Shown: positions 33,519 through 42,413 of the stretch, one piece after another
Layout: each line of letters opens with the position of its first letter
How positions within the stretch are numbered: the first letter of the stretch is position 1
Assembly: GCF_015694525.1 (NCBI RefSeq)
Contig: NZ_JADQDM010000004.1
Coordinates: 1-64,000, forward strand
Origin: Hymenobacter ruricola
GTDB lineage: Bacteria > Bacteroidota > Bacteroidia > Cytophagales > Hymenobacteraceae
DNA: 64,000 nt
Direction: 5' to 3'
Program-made: the position numbers and the translations under genes
Notes under the pieces: model-generated
The model's input: the letters and a program-made list of their open reading frames with translations, nothing else
What the model was told of the DNA's origin: nothing
The model's database searches: none

Positions 33519-34083
33519 AACGTCATGCCGAGCCGAAGGCCAGGTACTTCGGGTGCTCGCGTGGGGGTGCTCACTCAAAAACACCCTATGAAATGCTTCG
33601 TTGGGGCGTTGGCCATATGCTTTAAGGCGCTAATATTCAAACAGCTCAAGCTGCGTAAGTGCTTTCCGGCGTCTGCCGTACCAGGCTCAGGGCAACCAAG
33701 GTGGCCAGCAGCGACTCCACCTTTTCGGGTTTGAGGCGCTTGAAGCCGGCGGCTACCTGCGTGGCCGTTATGGGCTGTCCGGCTTGGGCCACGGCGTCGC
33801 GCAGGGCCTGCATCTGCTGGGCCAGCTCGGTGGGGAAGGGGATAGAGGAGGTGGGCGCAGGGGATAAGGCTAGGTCGATGGTGGCCTGCGCGCCCGTATT
33901 CCCTACCCCCTGTTCCTTATTCCCTTTCGCCTGGTACGCGGGGCGCAGGTAGCGGATGTGGCCCGCCAGTTCCTCGCGGGCGCGCTCGTGGTTGAGGCGC
34001 AGTAGGCGCGTGAGAATCTCGCTCGCTTCATTGAACAATTGACTTACTACCACACGCGAGATGCTTCGTTGCGCTCTGCATGA
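33519..34083. repeat. Fragment flanked by diverged repeat halves
   Basis: AACGTCATGCCGAGC at 33519-33533 and, inverted, CGAGATGCTTCGTTGCGCTC and TGCATGACCG at 34056-34083 are halves of the GTCATGCTGAGC palindromic family seen at 27987, 45468 and 48226. They enclose the fragment at 33646-34053. Left and right halves are diverged from each other. Confidence 0.5.
33646..34053 (-). pseudogene. Gene fragment, possibly C-terminus of an MmeI/Eco57I-type DNA methyltransferase
   Basis: The 135-codon frame begins with GTG inside a palindromic-repeat arm and has no upstream continuation. The text ILTRLLRLNHERAREELAGH, IRYLRPAYQ and the ending LVALSLVRQTPESTYAA resemble the C-terminal end of large class I SAM-dependent DNA methyltransferases of type II G restriction systems, as remembered; the catalytic parts are missing. 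A winged-helix-like segment (ITATQVAAGFKRLKPEKVES) is at the end. It may be an isolated remnant left by deletion, with repeat halves at both sides (33519-33535 and 34052-34083). It could also be an unrelated small gene. Confidence 0.45.
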
Positions 34084-34109
34084 CCGTTTCGAAAACCTCC
34101 GTGGTGACC

Positions 34110-36554
34110 CTAAAACTCTACGATGAAGCCGATGGTGGGCACCACCAGCGCGTCGTCGTCGGCCAGCAGAATAGGCACGGCGTTGCTGCCATCCGAACGC
34201 AGGGGCTGGCCGTCGGTGGTGACGTAGCCGGAGTTATCGGGCAGGCGGTCGAAGGTGTAGGTGGGCACCGAGACGGGCTTGGCGAGCAGGGCGTTCTGCA
34301 CGTCCACGTAGAAATCAAAGCTCAGGCGGCGCAGGCTTACTTTTTTGTCGAGGCGCAGGTCGAGCTGCTGGAAGCCGCTCAGGCGGCGGGTGTTGAGCTG
34401 GCTGTAGTCGAGAATGCCCGTGCCCACGGCCTGGTAGCTGGCGCGGCTGGCGGCTTCGTCGTAAGGCGTGTAGGGCGCGCCGCCACCCACGCGGTACTTG
34501 GCGCCCAGCTCCCAGCCGCGGCCCAGCTGGTAGCCCAGCAGCGCCGAGCCCAGGAAGCGGGTGTCCCAGGCCGTGGGCTTGTACACGCCGTCCAGCCCCG
34601 AAAACTCGGAGCGGAAACCCGTGAGCGACACAATGGCGAAGAGCTTGCCGCTGAGCTTCTGCTGAAAAAAGGCTTCGGCGCCGTAGGCCCGGCCCTGGCC
34701 GGTGCTCGTCACGGCCTCGTTGCCGATGGCGTTGAAATCGCCGCCCAGGTTGGCCAGGCTGATGCCGTCGCGGACGGACACGGGGTAGTAGTCGTACTTC
34801 TTGTAAAAGCCTTCCAGCGTGAAGCGGGTGGCCTTGCCGGGCAGCCATTCCAAGCCAGCCACGGCGTGGTCGGAGCGGATATAGCGGCCGTCGGAGTTCA
34901 CCCGGGCGCCATTGGGGGCGCGGTAGCCCAGGATGGTGCTGGGCGGGATTTTAAAGTAGCGGCCCAGCGAGGCGTTCAGGTTCAGGGTGGGCAACAGGGC
35001 GTAGCTCAGCGCGGCGCGCGGCGAAAGCGTGCGGTCGAGCCGGTAGCCTTCGGTGAGGGCCGTGGTGCCGTCGGTGCGCAGGCCGGCCGACACGGTGAGG
35101 CGGCTGCTGGCGCCGTAGGTGCGCGTGGCTTGCACAAAGCCCCCGAAGCGCACCAGGTCGAGGTCGGTTTTGAAGCGCACCGTCACGGCCGGGCTCACGA
35201 GCTGACCGCCAGCGTCGCGCACTTCGGAGCGCAGGCGCTGGGTGAGGTCGTTGTCGTAGTGCTGCACCTGGAGCACCCCGCCGTAGCTGTATTGCCAGCG
35301 GCCCACGCGCTTGTTCACGTCGGCGCGCAGCTTGTTTTCGGTTTCGCCGCTGCGGGCGCCCAGCTTGCGGCGGCTTTCGTCGCCGGTGTAGCCGTACTCG
35401 AAGGCATCGGCGGCGCTGTGCTGCTGGGTGCGGCTCAGGGCCACGTTCACGAAGCCGTTTTCCACCAGATGGCGCAGGTTCAGGCCCACGGTGTAGTTCC
35501 ACTGGTCGATGGTGGGGTTGGAGCGCAACACATATTCTTTCGAGGGCGAGCTTTTCTTGGGCGCCACGATTTCGAAGTGGTCGATGGCGCCTAGCCCGAG
35601 GCTGGTGAGCGTGGTTTTCTCCGAAAGCTTGGTGGTGGTTTTGAACTGAAAGTCGTAAAAATCCGGTCGGATGGGCAAGTCAATCAGCTTGAACAGCAGC
35701 TGCAAATACGAGCGCCGGGCCGAGGCCAGAAACGTGGTGTTCGAAGCCAAAGGCCCTTCCAGCGTGGCCGCCACCTCCGTGCCTGAGGTGCGCAGGTTGC
35801 CCTGGATGCGCTCGGAGTTGCCGTCGCGCTGCCGGAACTGCAGCACCGAGCTCAGGGCGTTATCGTAGCGCGCCTGGAAGGCCGAAGAACTCAGCGTCAC
35901 GTCCTCAATAAAGCTCACGTTGAGGATGCCGGCCGGGCCGCCGGCACTGCCCTGCGTGGGAAAATGGTTGATGACCGGCACTTCGATGCCGTCGAGGTAA
36001 TACACGTTTTCGTTCGGCGCGCCGCCCCGGATGATGATGTCGTTGCGGAAGCCAGCCGTGCCGCCGCTGCCCCCGCCGCCCACGCCGGGCAAGCTCTGCA
36101 CCACCCTGGAAATGTCGAAGTTTCCGCCCGGGTTGCTCTTGATTTCCTCGGTAGTGAGGCGCTGCACGCTCAAGGGCGTTTCGGCCGTGGCCACCCGAAT
36201 GGCGCGGCTGGCCGTCACGGTCACTTCACCCAGGTTCTGAGGTACGGTGTTCAGCTCCAGGTTGAGGGTGTTCACGTTGCCGCTGCTCAGGGCGATGTTG
36301 GAGCGCACCAGCGGGTCGTAGCCCACGAAGGTGGCGCGCAGGTTGTAGGCGCCGGCCGGCACGCCCGTGAGGCGGTAGCGGCCCTCGGCGTCGGTGGCGG
36401 TGCCGAAATCGGTGCCTTCCAGGGTGATGCTCACGCCGGGCAGGGCCTCCTGGGTAGCGCGGTCGCGCACGGTGCCGGCCACGGTGCTGGGGTTTTGGGC
36501 CAGGGCCGGGAGAGAAAAAATCAGTGAGTAAAGCAGCAGAGTACATATTCGCAT
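34110..36554 (-). CDS. TonB-dependent receptor with carboxypeptidase-like N-domain
   Basis: The protein has 814 residues. A signal peptide (MRICTLLLYSLIFSLPALAQ) is followed by a carboxypeptidase-regulatory-like domain (about 25-100, ALPGVSITLEGTDFGTATDA), a plug domain (about 115-235, VGGGGSGGTAGFRNDIIIRG, NVYYLDGIEVP) and a beta-barrel to the end, which closes with a Phe (VPTIGFIVEF). This is an outer-membrane active transporter driven by TonB. No SusD partner is next to it, so a glycan-uptake role is not suggested; the ligand (siderophore, vitamin, peptide) cannot be told. The signal peptide lacks the TonB-box region that can be named with certainty. The gene is alone on its strand, divergent from the fasciclin gene. 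Confidence 0.9.
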   Translation of the reverse strand: MRICTLLLYSLIFSLPALAQNPSTVAGTVRDRATQEALPGVSITLEGTDFGTATDAEGRYRLTGVPAGAYNLRATFVGYDPLVRSNIALSSGNVNTLNLELNTVPQNLGEVTVTASRAIRVATAETPLSVQRLTTEEIKSNPGGNFDISRVVQSLPGVGGGGSGGTAGFRNDIIIRGGAPNENVYYLDGIEVPVINHFPTQGSAGGPAGILNVSFIEDVTLSSSAFQARYDNALSSVLQFRQRDGNSERIQGNLRTSGTEVAATLEGPLASNTTFLASARRSYLQLLFKLIDLPIRPDFYDFQFKTTTKLSEKTTLTSLGLGAIDHFEIVAPKKSSPSKEYVLRSNPTIDQWNYTVGLNLRHLVENGFVNVALSRTQQHSAADAFEYGYTGDESRRKLGARSGETENKLRADVNKRVGRWQYSYGGVLQVQHYDNDLTQRLRSEVRDAGGQLVSPAVTVRFKTDLDLVRFGGFVQATRTYGASSRLTVSAGLRTDGTTALTEGYRLDRTLSPRAALSYALLPTLNLNASLGRYFKIPPSTILGYRAPNGARVNSDGRYIRSDHAVAGLEWLPGKATRFTLEGFYKKYDYYPVSVRDGISLANLGGDFNAIGNEAVTSTGQGRAYGAEAFFQQKLSGKLFAIVSLTGFRSEFSGLDGVYKPTAWDTRFLGSALLGYQLGRGWELGAKYRVGGGAPYTPYDEAASRASYQAVGTGILDYSQLNTRRLSGFQQLDLRLDKKVSLRRLSFDFYVDVQNALLAKPVSVPTYTFDRLPDNSGYVTTDGQPLRSDGSNAVPILLADDDALVVPTIGFIVEF

Positions 36555-36699
36555 GCAGAGGGAAGTAGCAAGCGCCCCAAATGTTTAGCTCGAAACTGTT
36601 GCCTGCATTCCAGAAAAAATACAGTCGAGGCAATCCGCAAGCTCAACCGGTGGCGTAGGTGGGTCATACTCTTCAATAACCAACCATTTCTCTATTCAG

Positions 36700-37263
36700 A
36701 TGAAAAAGTCTTTGTTTTCCCTCGCTTTCGTTGCCCTGTTCAGTGTTGCCGCTACCACTACTGTTTCGGCCCAAGCTACCAAAACCGTGATGGTGGGCGG
36801 CGCCCCCATGTACCCCACGAAAAACATCGTGGAAAACGCCGTTAACTCGAAAGACCACACCACGCTGGTGGCCGCCGTGAAAGCCGCCGGCCTGGTCGAA
36901 ACTCTCAGCAGCGCCGGCCCCTTCACCGTGTTCGCCCCCACCAACGAAGCCTTCAACAAGCTGCCCGCCGGCACGGTAGAAACCCTGGTGAAGCCCGAGA
37001 ATAAGGCCACCCTCACCAAAATCCTGACCTACCACGTGGTGGCCGGCCGCATGACCTCGGCTGACCTGATGAAGGCCATCAAAGCCGGCAAAGGCAGCGC
37101 CACCCTCAAAACCGTGAGCGGCGGCACCCTGACGGCCATGATGAAAGGCAAAGGCATTGAGCTGAAAGATGAAAAAGGCGGCATGTCGATGGTGACCATC
37201 GCTGACGTGCTGCAGAGCAACGGCGTGATTCACGTGGTGAACACCGTGCTGATGCCCAACTAG
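36700..37263 (+). CDS. Fasciclin domain secreted protein
   Basis: The protein has 187 residues with a signal peptide (MKKSLFSLAFVALFSVAATT, ending SAQA). A single fasciclin (FAS1) domain covers about residues 45-186: TLVAAVKAAGLVETLSSAGP, FTVFAPTNEAFNKLP (the H1-like motif), KILTYHVVAGRM and the C-terminal VIHVVNTVLMPN. FAS1 proteins are periplasmic or surface proteins that mediate adhesion; in Bacteroidota they are common single-domain secreted proteins with little known function. The length is normal for a one-domain protein. A terminator follows 25 bp after the stop. Confidence 0.92.
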   Translation: MKKSLFSLAFVALFSVAATTTVSAQATKTVMVGGAPMYPTKNIVENAVNSKDHTTLVAAVKAAGLVETLSSAGPFTVFAPTNEAFNKLPAGTVETLVKPENKATLTKILTYHVVAGRMTSADLMKAIKAGKGSATLKTVSGGTLTAMMKGKGIELKDEKGGMSMVTIADVLQSNGVIHVVNTVLMPN

Positions 37264-37288
37264 TTTTTCTGAGCTGGCAGACTTTACT

Positions 37289-37320
37289 AACCGCCGCGGG
37301 CCTGGCGCTCGCGGCGGTTA
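37289..37320 (+). terminator. Terminator-like hairpin after the fasciclin gene
   Basis: AACCGCCGCG and CGCGGCGGTT pair perfectly over 10 bp with an 11-base loop. The T-run is short (TTATTT). Confidence 0.65.
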
Positions 37321-37473
37321 TTTGCGTCCGGCGCTGGCGGGGCCGGTCCATCGGGCCGGGGACCAACCCACCCCGCTGTCCCAACGTACATTCGGCCACC
37401 GCGCGGCGCTGAAACTCACGCCTTCAATAATATCTTGCTGCCCGAGTCGTCTTTCTGAGCATCTAAGCAAACG

Positions 37474-37516
37474 CAAAAACCGCCGTCGGCCCCGGGCCAG
37501 CGGCGTTTTTTTGTTT
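37474..37516. terminator. Terminator near the 3' end of the J-domain gene
   Basis: GCAAAAACCGCCGTCGGCC and GGCCAGCGGCGTTTTTTTG form a stem with two mismatches and T-runs in both directions. It lies 43 bp past the stop of the minus-strand gene at 37559. Confidence 0.7.
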
Positions 37517-37558
37517 TTCAGCAGTGACCAAAGCAGCCTCCGCCCGGCCGGTGCCTGC

Positions 37559-38698
37559 CTACTGGCATTCGGCCTCGGCGGCGCGGGCGTACTCGTAGCC
37601 CAGGCTCAGGGCGCGGCGGTAGAACTCGCACGCAGCCGTGGAGTCGCCGGTGTGGGCGGCCAGGCGGCCCAGCAGGAAATGGGTGCGGCCGTCGCGGGGC
37701 CGCGCCCGCAGCACGTGGAAGTAATCGAGGCGGGCGGCGTCGTAGCGGCCCAGCGCGGTGAGGGCCACGCCCCGCAGCTGCACGTATTGCCACGGCGGGG
37801 CGTGCCCCGCCCGCTGGCGCTGGGCCAGGCCGCGGGTGAGGTCGGCGAGGGCCGGCTCGGGGCCGTTGAAGTCGAGCAGACGGATTTCGCCCCGGGCCAG
37901 GTACGCAGCGCTCAGGGTAGAGTCGAGCACCAGCGCGCGGTTGAAGCTGAGCTCGGCCGCCGTGGGGTTGCCCAGATGGATGTCGCAGCGGCCCAGGCGG
38001 TAGAGCAGGTCGGCGGCCACGCGGCGCGGCTGCGGCTGGAGCAGGGCCGCCTGAAAATCGGCTTTGGCCGCTTGCGGATTGTGGTTGAGCAGCAACTCCA
38101 ACTCGCCGCGGCGGCGCAGGGCGGGGCCGTAGTCGGGCCGGAAGTGCAGGGTTTCCTCAAAGTAGGCGTGGGCCGCAGCGAAGTTGCCGGCAGCGTAGGC
38201 GTGCAGGCCGTCGGTGTAGTTGCTGCTGGCCGTCACGCGGTCCATGGTCACCTTCACGGCCAGGCTGAACAGCAACAGGCCCGCCAGCAGCAGCAAAGTC
38301 AGCGTCCAGTCGCGGCGGGTGAAGCGGGCCTGCTGGCGCGGGATGCGCTGGTAGTGGCGCTCGCGGCTGCCGGCCGGCGGGCGGGTGCGCAGCGGCGCGG
38401 GCGGCGGCATGGGCACGCCGTACACGTGCTGGGTGGCGGGGCGGTGCTGCTGCTGGCGGCGGGCTTCTTCGGCGCGGCGGGCGGCCTGCTGCAACTGGAA
38501 ATCGTAGGTGGCCCGGCGGCCGGGGTCGCTCAGCACGCGGTAGGCCACGGCAACGGCCTTAAACTGGTCTTCGTAGCGGGCGTCGCCGCCGTGCTTATCG
38601 GGGTGGTAGCGCACCACCAGCTGCCGGTAGGCCCGCTTGATGTCGGCGGCGGCGGCGGTGGGGGCCACTCCAAGAACTTGATAATGATTCTGACTCAC
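37559..38698 (-). CDS. Membrane-anchored J-domain protein with TPR repeats
   Basis: The protein has 379 residues from a GTG at 38698; that start gives SQNHYQVLGVAPTAAAAD, the normal start of a J domain. The frame is open 24 codons further upstream but that part is Cys/Arg-rich and not J-like. Residues 1-65 are the J domain with HPD in VVRYHPDKHG. A basic linker is followed by one membrane helix near 122-140 (LTLLLLAGLLLFSLAVKV) and TPR-like helices from about 150 to 379 (FAAAHAYFEETLHFRPDYGP, RAGHAPPWQYVQLRGVALTA). It likely recruits DnaK to a membrane site through its cytosolic J domain; a client is not known. No zinc-finger or G/F domain of classical DnaJ is present. Confidence 0.85.
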   Translation of the reverse strand: MSQNHYQVLGVAPTAAAADIKRAYRQLVVRYHPDKHGGDARYEDQFKAVAVAYRVLSDPGRRATYDFQLQQAARRAEEARRQQQHRPATQHVYGVPMPPPAPLRTRPPAGSRERHYQRIPRQQARFTRRDWTLTLLLLAGLLLFSLAVKVTMDRVTASSNYTDGLHAYAAGNFAAAHAYFEETLHFRPDYGPALRRRGELELLLNHNPQAAKADFQAALLQPQPRRVAADLLYRLGRCDIHLGNPTAAELSFNRALVLDSTLSAAYLARGEIRLLDFNGPEPALADLTRGLAQRQRAGHAPPWQYVQLRGVALTALGRYDAARLDYFHVLRARPRDGRTHFLLGRLAAHTGDSTAACEFYRRALSLGYEYARAAEAECQ

Positions 38699-38846
38699 GC
38701 TACACCGGCAAACACAAACGGCGCTACAAAAGTCAGCCACGCGCCGAAATTTTCCGTAGAACCGACGCAATCTGCTGGCCTATTTCTATAGAATGGCTGA
38801 GCTTTTTCGCCCTTTTTCCTTTCTTGCCACTCCATTTACGCGCCGT

Positions 38847-39224
38847 ATGGTCACCGACGACGACACCTCCAAAACCCCTCGCAACGACAGCCTGATTGGC
38901 AACCTAACCGGCTACCTCGACACCCGCATCGACCTGGTCCGCCTCGAAATCCAGCAGAAAGTTTCCGCGGCCCTCGTGGGCACCATCCACGGCGCCATGC
39001 TGGCCGTGCTGGGCATCTTCTTTCTGATTTTTCTGAGCGTATTTGCCGGGCTGGCGCTTAATGACGCCCTCGACAGCCACTTCTGGGGCTTTGGCGTCGT
39101 GGCCGGCTTCTACCTGGTGCTGCTGGTGCTGGTGCTGGTGGGCGTAGACAAAGCCGCCTTCCAGGGCCTCGCCAACAAGGTGATGAAAGACACCATTTAC
39201 AAATCCGACAAACGCCAAGCCTAG
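38847..39224 (+). CDS. Holin-like (phage holin superfamily) membrane protein
   Basis: The protein has 125 residues from the ATG at 38847 (MVTDDDTSKTPRNDSLIGNL); an upstream ATG at 38793 is in frame but overlaps the leader of the J-domain gene. An amphipathic segment (YLDTRIDLVRLEIQQKVSAA) is followed by two membrane helices (about 50-72, 82-105). This is the small Bacteroidota family labelled phage holin family protein, found in non-phage contexts and probably linked to envelope stress. The following gene starts 6 bp after its stop, so they are one operon. Confidence 0.78.
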   Translation: MVTDDDTSKTPRNDSLIGNLTGYLDTRIDLVRLEIQQKVSAALVGTIHGAMLAVLGIFFLIFLSVFAGLALNDALDSHFWGFGVVAGFYLVLLVLVLVGVDKAAFQGLANKVMKDTIYKSDKRQA

Positions 39225-39230
39225 CCTGCC

Positions 39231-40154
39231 ATGAGTGACCTGCAAAACCCTTTGTTTGAAGAGGAAAAAGAATTTCTCGAACGCAAAAAACTGGAATACG
39301 AGCGCGCCCTGCGCGGCGACGTCGACCACATCAAGGACCAGTCGGTGAAGGTGGGCAAAATTGCCGCCGTGGGCGCGGGCTTGGCGGGCGGCATCTGGCT
39401 CATCAGCAAGGCGTTTGGCGGCAAGAAGAAAAAGAAGCACAACCCCTACGTCGAGGAAGAGGACGACCACGACTACAACGGCGCGGCGGGCCACGGCTAT
39501 GCCAATGGATTCGACACCCACGAGTTCGACCGCGACGGCGAGGATTTCGATGCCGACGACGAAAACGGCCGCGGCTACTACACCGCCGGCAACGGCCAGC
39601 GCTACAAGAGCAAGTTCTACCGCAAGTCGGCCGCCGACTCGGCCCGCGCCTTTGCCGAGCACGACGAGCGCGAGCACGGCCGCGAAGCCGACGACCTGGG
39701 CTTCGGCGCCCGGCCGTCGGCCGACGAGCACCAGCCCACCGCCCGCCATCAGCCCTCGCCCTACGACACCGAGGAGTTTGAGGACGACCCCTTCCAGGAC
39801 CTGCCGTACGACGACAGCCGCCGCCTGCCCGCTTCGCACGCCTTTGACGACGAGGGCGGCAACGCGCCCGCACCGCGCCAATCCAACGGCCGGTCCAAGT
39901 TCGTGGGCGAGGTGTTGCAGTCCTTCCTGAAGTCGGACACCGGCAAGGTGTTGGTGGGCCAGGTGGCCGCCGTGGCCCTGGCGTTGGTGACGAAAAAGGT
40001 GAGCGAGTTTTTCCCGGCCGCCAAAAATTCGGACGCTAGTTCCGACCTTGCGACTTCGGCGGGCTACGCGCCCGTTGAAACCGGGTTTGCGCCCGTCGCC
40101 TCGTCAGTTTCCCTAGATTCCCCGGATGCGTCCACCCACTCCCAGTCTGTATGA
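39231..40154 (+). CDS. Acidic, membrane-anchored hypothetical protein
   Basis: The protein has 307 residues. The N-terminal 35 are charged and helical (EEEKEFLERKKLEYERALRG), followed by a hydrophobic stretch near 45-65 (IAAVGAGLAGGIWLISKAFG), a basic KKKKK run near 71, then a long Asp/Glu-rich disordered part (about 80-225). A second hydrophobic region near 240-262 (GQVAAVALALVTKK) is helical. I do not recognise the family; the layout resembles gas-vesicle/YtxH-like stress proteins that accompany small holin-like proteins in Bacteroidota. It is cotranscribed with the gene before it and overlaps the next gene's start by 29 bp. Confidence 0.7.
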   Translation: MSDLQNPLFEEEKEFLERKKLEYERALRGDVDHIKDQSVKVGKIAAVGAGLAGGIWLISKAFGGKKKKKHNPYVEEEDDHDYNGAAGHGYANGFDTHEFDRDGEDFDADDENGRGYYTAGNGQRYKSKFYRKSAADSARAFAEHDEREHGREADDLGFGARPSADEHQPTARHQPSPYDTEEFEDDPFQDLPYDDSRRLPASHAFDDEGGNAPAPRQSNGRSKFVGEVLQSFLKSDTGKVLVGQVAAVALALVTKKVSEFFPAAKNSDASSDLATSAGYAPVETGFAPVASSVSLDSPDASTHSQSV

Positions 40155-40902
40155 TGCGTTGCGGACCCGTCAGCAACACGGCCGTAAAGCGCTGGCCGTG
40201 CTGCTCGACCCCGATAACTTAGACGAAACCAGCCTGTTGCACCTGCTCCGCCTGAGCGAAGTGCACCCGGTCGATTATTTTTTCGTGGGGGGCAGTTTGG
40301 TGCTGAGCGAGCACCAGGCTGCCCTCATTGCGTTGATAAAGGAGCATTCCAGCGTGCCCGTGCTGCTTTTTCCCAGCCACAGCCTGCACCTTGACGGCCC
40401 GGCCGACGGCGTGCTCCTGCTCTCGCTGATATCGGGCCGCAACCCGGATTTTCTCATCGGCCAGCACGTGGTGGCCGCGCCGCGCCTGCGGGCCAGCGGC
40501 CTGCAGCTGCTGCCCACCGGCTACATGCTAGTCGACTCGGGCCGCCAAACCACGGCTTCGTACATGAGCGGCACCACGCCCTTGCCGCACAACAAGCCCG
40601 GCATTGCGGCTTGCACCGCCCTGGCCGGCGAGCAGTTGGGCCTGAAGCTGATGTACCTCGACGGCGGCAGCGGTGCCCTAAATCCCGTGTCGGCCGTTAT
40701 GATTGCGGCCGTGCGCGAGGCCGTGAGCACGCCCATCATCGTGGGCGGTGGGCTGAACACCGGTGAAAAGGTCTACGCCGCGCTGTCCGCCGGGGCCGAC
40801 GTGGTGGTGGTGGGCAACCACATCGAGGCCAACCCGGAATTTTTAGGCGAAGTGGCTGGTGTGGTGGCCTCATTTAATCAAGTGGCCCAGCCGGCGCGGT
40901 AA
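40126..40902 (+). CDS. pcrB: Geranylgeranylglyceryl/heptaprenylglyceryl phosphate synthase (PcrB-type)
   Basis: The 258-residue enzyme joins a long isoprenyl diphosphate to glycerol 1-phosphate, making a prenyl-ether lipid head group; it is a cytosolic (beta/alpha)8 barrel. Motifs seen: AVLLDPDNLD near 25, VDYFFVGGS near 45, GRNPDFLIGQHVVA near 105, GYMLVDSG near 130, LMYLDGGSG near 180 and PIIVGGGLNTGEKV near 205. The length suits the bacterial type. The start overlaps the previous gene by 29 bp, pointing to translational coupling. Next is a CrtI-like flavoprotein gene, 83 bp downstream. The Bacteroidota members of this group are known, but the chain length used here and the end product are not visible. 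Confidence 0.9.
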   Translation: MRPPTPSLYDALRTRQQHGRKALAVLLDPDNLDETSLLHLLRLSEVHPVDYFFVGGSLVLSEHQAALIALIKEHSSVPVLLFPSHSLHLDGPADGVLLLSLISGRNPDFLIGQHVVAAPRLRASGLQLLPTGYMLVDSGRQTTASYMSGTTPLPHNKPGIAACTALAGEQLGLKLMYLDGGSGALNPVSAVMIAAVREAVSTPIIVGGGLNTGEKVYAALSAGADVVVVGNHIEANPEFLGEVAGVVASFNQVAQPAR

Positions 40903-40954
40903 GCGTAGCTTGTGCGGGCGGCTTTTTGCCACAGCATGATTGGGATGCCGGGCG

Positions 40955-40962
40955 TAGTTTTG
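40955..40962 (+). promoter_or_regulatory. Possible -7 element for the CrtI-like gene
   Basis: TAGTTTTG matches TAnnTTTG and lies 24 bp before the ATG at 40986. No TTG at the right distance is seen. Confidence 0.4.
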
Positions 40963-40985
40963 GCTGTTCAACACTCCTTGATTCC

Positions 40986-42413
40986 ATGCCCGCCCAAGCT
41001 CTTCAACAACGCAAAGTGCTGGTGCTTGGGGCCGGCATCGGGGGGCTGAGCGCCAGCATTCGGCTGGCCAAGCTGGGCTACCGGGTGCAGGTGCTGGAAG
41101 CGCGGGCGAGCGGGGGCGGGCTGGCTTCGGGCGTGCAGGCGGGTGGGTTTGCGTTCGATGCGGGGCCCTATATCTTGCTGGATAAGCCCGGGCTGGACTG
41201 GGCCTTGCAGCAGTTGGGGCTTTCGGCCGAAGCGCTGGATTTGACCCCGATTGAGTCGGTGTACCACGTGCTGCACGAAGACGGTCGCACCACCAGCTTC
41301 GACCGGAGCCTGGACGCCACGGCGGCCCGGTTTGAGGCCGCGCATGCCGGCAGCGGCGCCCGGTACAAAGACCTGGTGAAGCACACCTTTGCCGTGCACC
41401 AGAACCTAAAGCCGCTCACGTTCAAAACGCACCCCAGCGTGCTGGACGTGCTGCGCAACGGCTCGTTGCGCTACGTGCCGTTTCTGCTCAGCTCGCTCGA
41501 TGCGGTGCTGCAACGGTCGGGGCTGCCCGAGTTCGTGCGCAAAGGCATCAGCATCTGGACGCACGTGGCCGGGCAGCCGGTGGCGCAGGCGCCCAGCCCC
41601 ATGGCGTTTGTGCCCGGCTTGTTTCACCACATCGGCGCCTATTATCCCAAAGCCGGGATGGGTGCAGTGGCCACGCTGCTGGAAAAAGCCGCCCTGGCGG
41701 CGGGCGTCGACATTCGGTACGATACCAAAGTGGCGCGCATCTGCACTGCGCAGCAGCAAGTGACAGGCGTGCAAACCGCCGCGGGCGAGTTCATTCCGGC
41801 CGGAGTGGTGGTTTCCAACGCCAACGGCATCGGCACCTACACGGAGCTGGTGGAAAATATGGTCCCGGCCGCCAAAGCCAAGTTGCAGCAGTTGCCGCTG
41901 CAGTCGCCGGGCGTGTGCGTCTACCTGGCGGTGCAAGGCCAAAACCCGCCGTATTACATCCGCTTCAAGCTGGACGGCGTGGGCTGCGTGGCGTTTGTGC
42001 AGCCGGGCCTGCTGGCGCCCCACCTGGCGCAGGATGGCTGGTACCCGGCCCGCCTCATTGCCCCGCTCGACCACGCCACGGCCGCCGCCCTGGGCGAGGC
42101 CGGCCAGCACGAGTTGATGGACCGGCTGCTGGCTGACCCTTGGTGGCAGCAGAATCTGGGCGGCTACCGCGTGCTGCACAAGCGCACCACCTTCGAGTGG
42201 GGCCGCGACTACACGCTTTACCGCGACAGCATGAACCCGGTGATGACGTCCCGCTTCATGCGGCAGGGCCGTATTGCCCACCGCAGCCCGCACGTGCGCG
42301 GCCTCTACCTGGCCGGCAGCTCCACGCACCCCGGGCAGTGGGTGAGCTTTTGCGCCATTTCGGGCGTGCTGGCGGCCGACTGCCTGGCCCACGATTTTCC
42401 CGCCCATGCTTGA
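40986..42413 (+). CDS. CrtI-like FAD-dependent oxidoreductase (phytoene-desaturase family)
   Basis: The protein has 475 residues from the ATG at 40986 (the frame opens 20 codons earlier without a plausible start region). The FAD-binding Rossmann motif is GAGIGGLSASIRLAKLGYRV near residue 15 with the family extension EARASGGGLASG near 38, and the C-terminal family motif GLYLAGSSTHPGQWVSFCAI near 440. These define carotenoid desaturase/isomerase or related prenyl-chain flavoproteins. The gene follows GGGP synthase and precedes a hydrolase gene, whose ATG overlaps its stop. A role in carotenoid synthesis or in reducing/desaturating a prenyl lipid is inferred; no other carotenoid genes (crtB, crtZ) are seen nearby. 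Confidence 0.82.
   Translation: MPAQALQQRKVLVLGAGIGGLSASIRLAKLGYRVQVLEARASGGGLASGVQAGGFAFDAGPYILLDKPGLDWALQQLGLSAEALDLTPIESVYHVLHEDGRTTSFDRSLDATAARFEAAHAGSGARYKDLVKHTFAVHQNLKPLTFKTHPSVLDVLRNGSLRYVPFLLSSLDAVLQRSGLPEFVRKGISIWTHVAGQPVAQAPSPMAFVPGLFHHIGAYYPKAGMGAVATLLEKAALAAGVDIRYDTKVARICTAQQQVTGVQTAAGEFIPAGVVVSNANGIGTYTELVENMVPAAKAKLQQLPLQSPGVCVYLAVQGQNPPYYIRFKLDGVGCVAFVQPGLLAPHLAQDGWYPARLIAPLDHATAAALGEAGQHELMDRLLADPWWQQNLGGYRVLHKRTTFEWGRDYTLYRDSMNPVMTSRFMRQGRIAHRSPHVRGLYLAGSSTHPGQWVSFCAISGVLAADCLAHDFPAHA

Noticed and set aside
34110..36554. Polysaccharide utilisation locus
   Set aside because: A TonB-dependent receptor is present but no SusD-like gene, glycoside hydrolase or regulator is near.
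38847..39224. Prophage, because of the holin-like gene
   Set aside because: No other phage gene is present; the family is common in Bacteroidota outside prophages.
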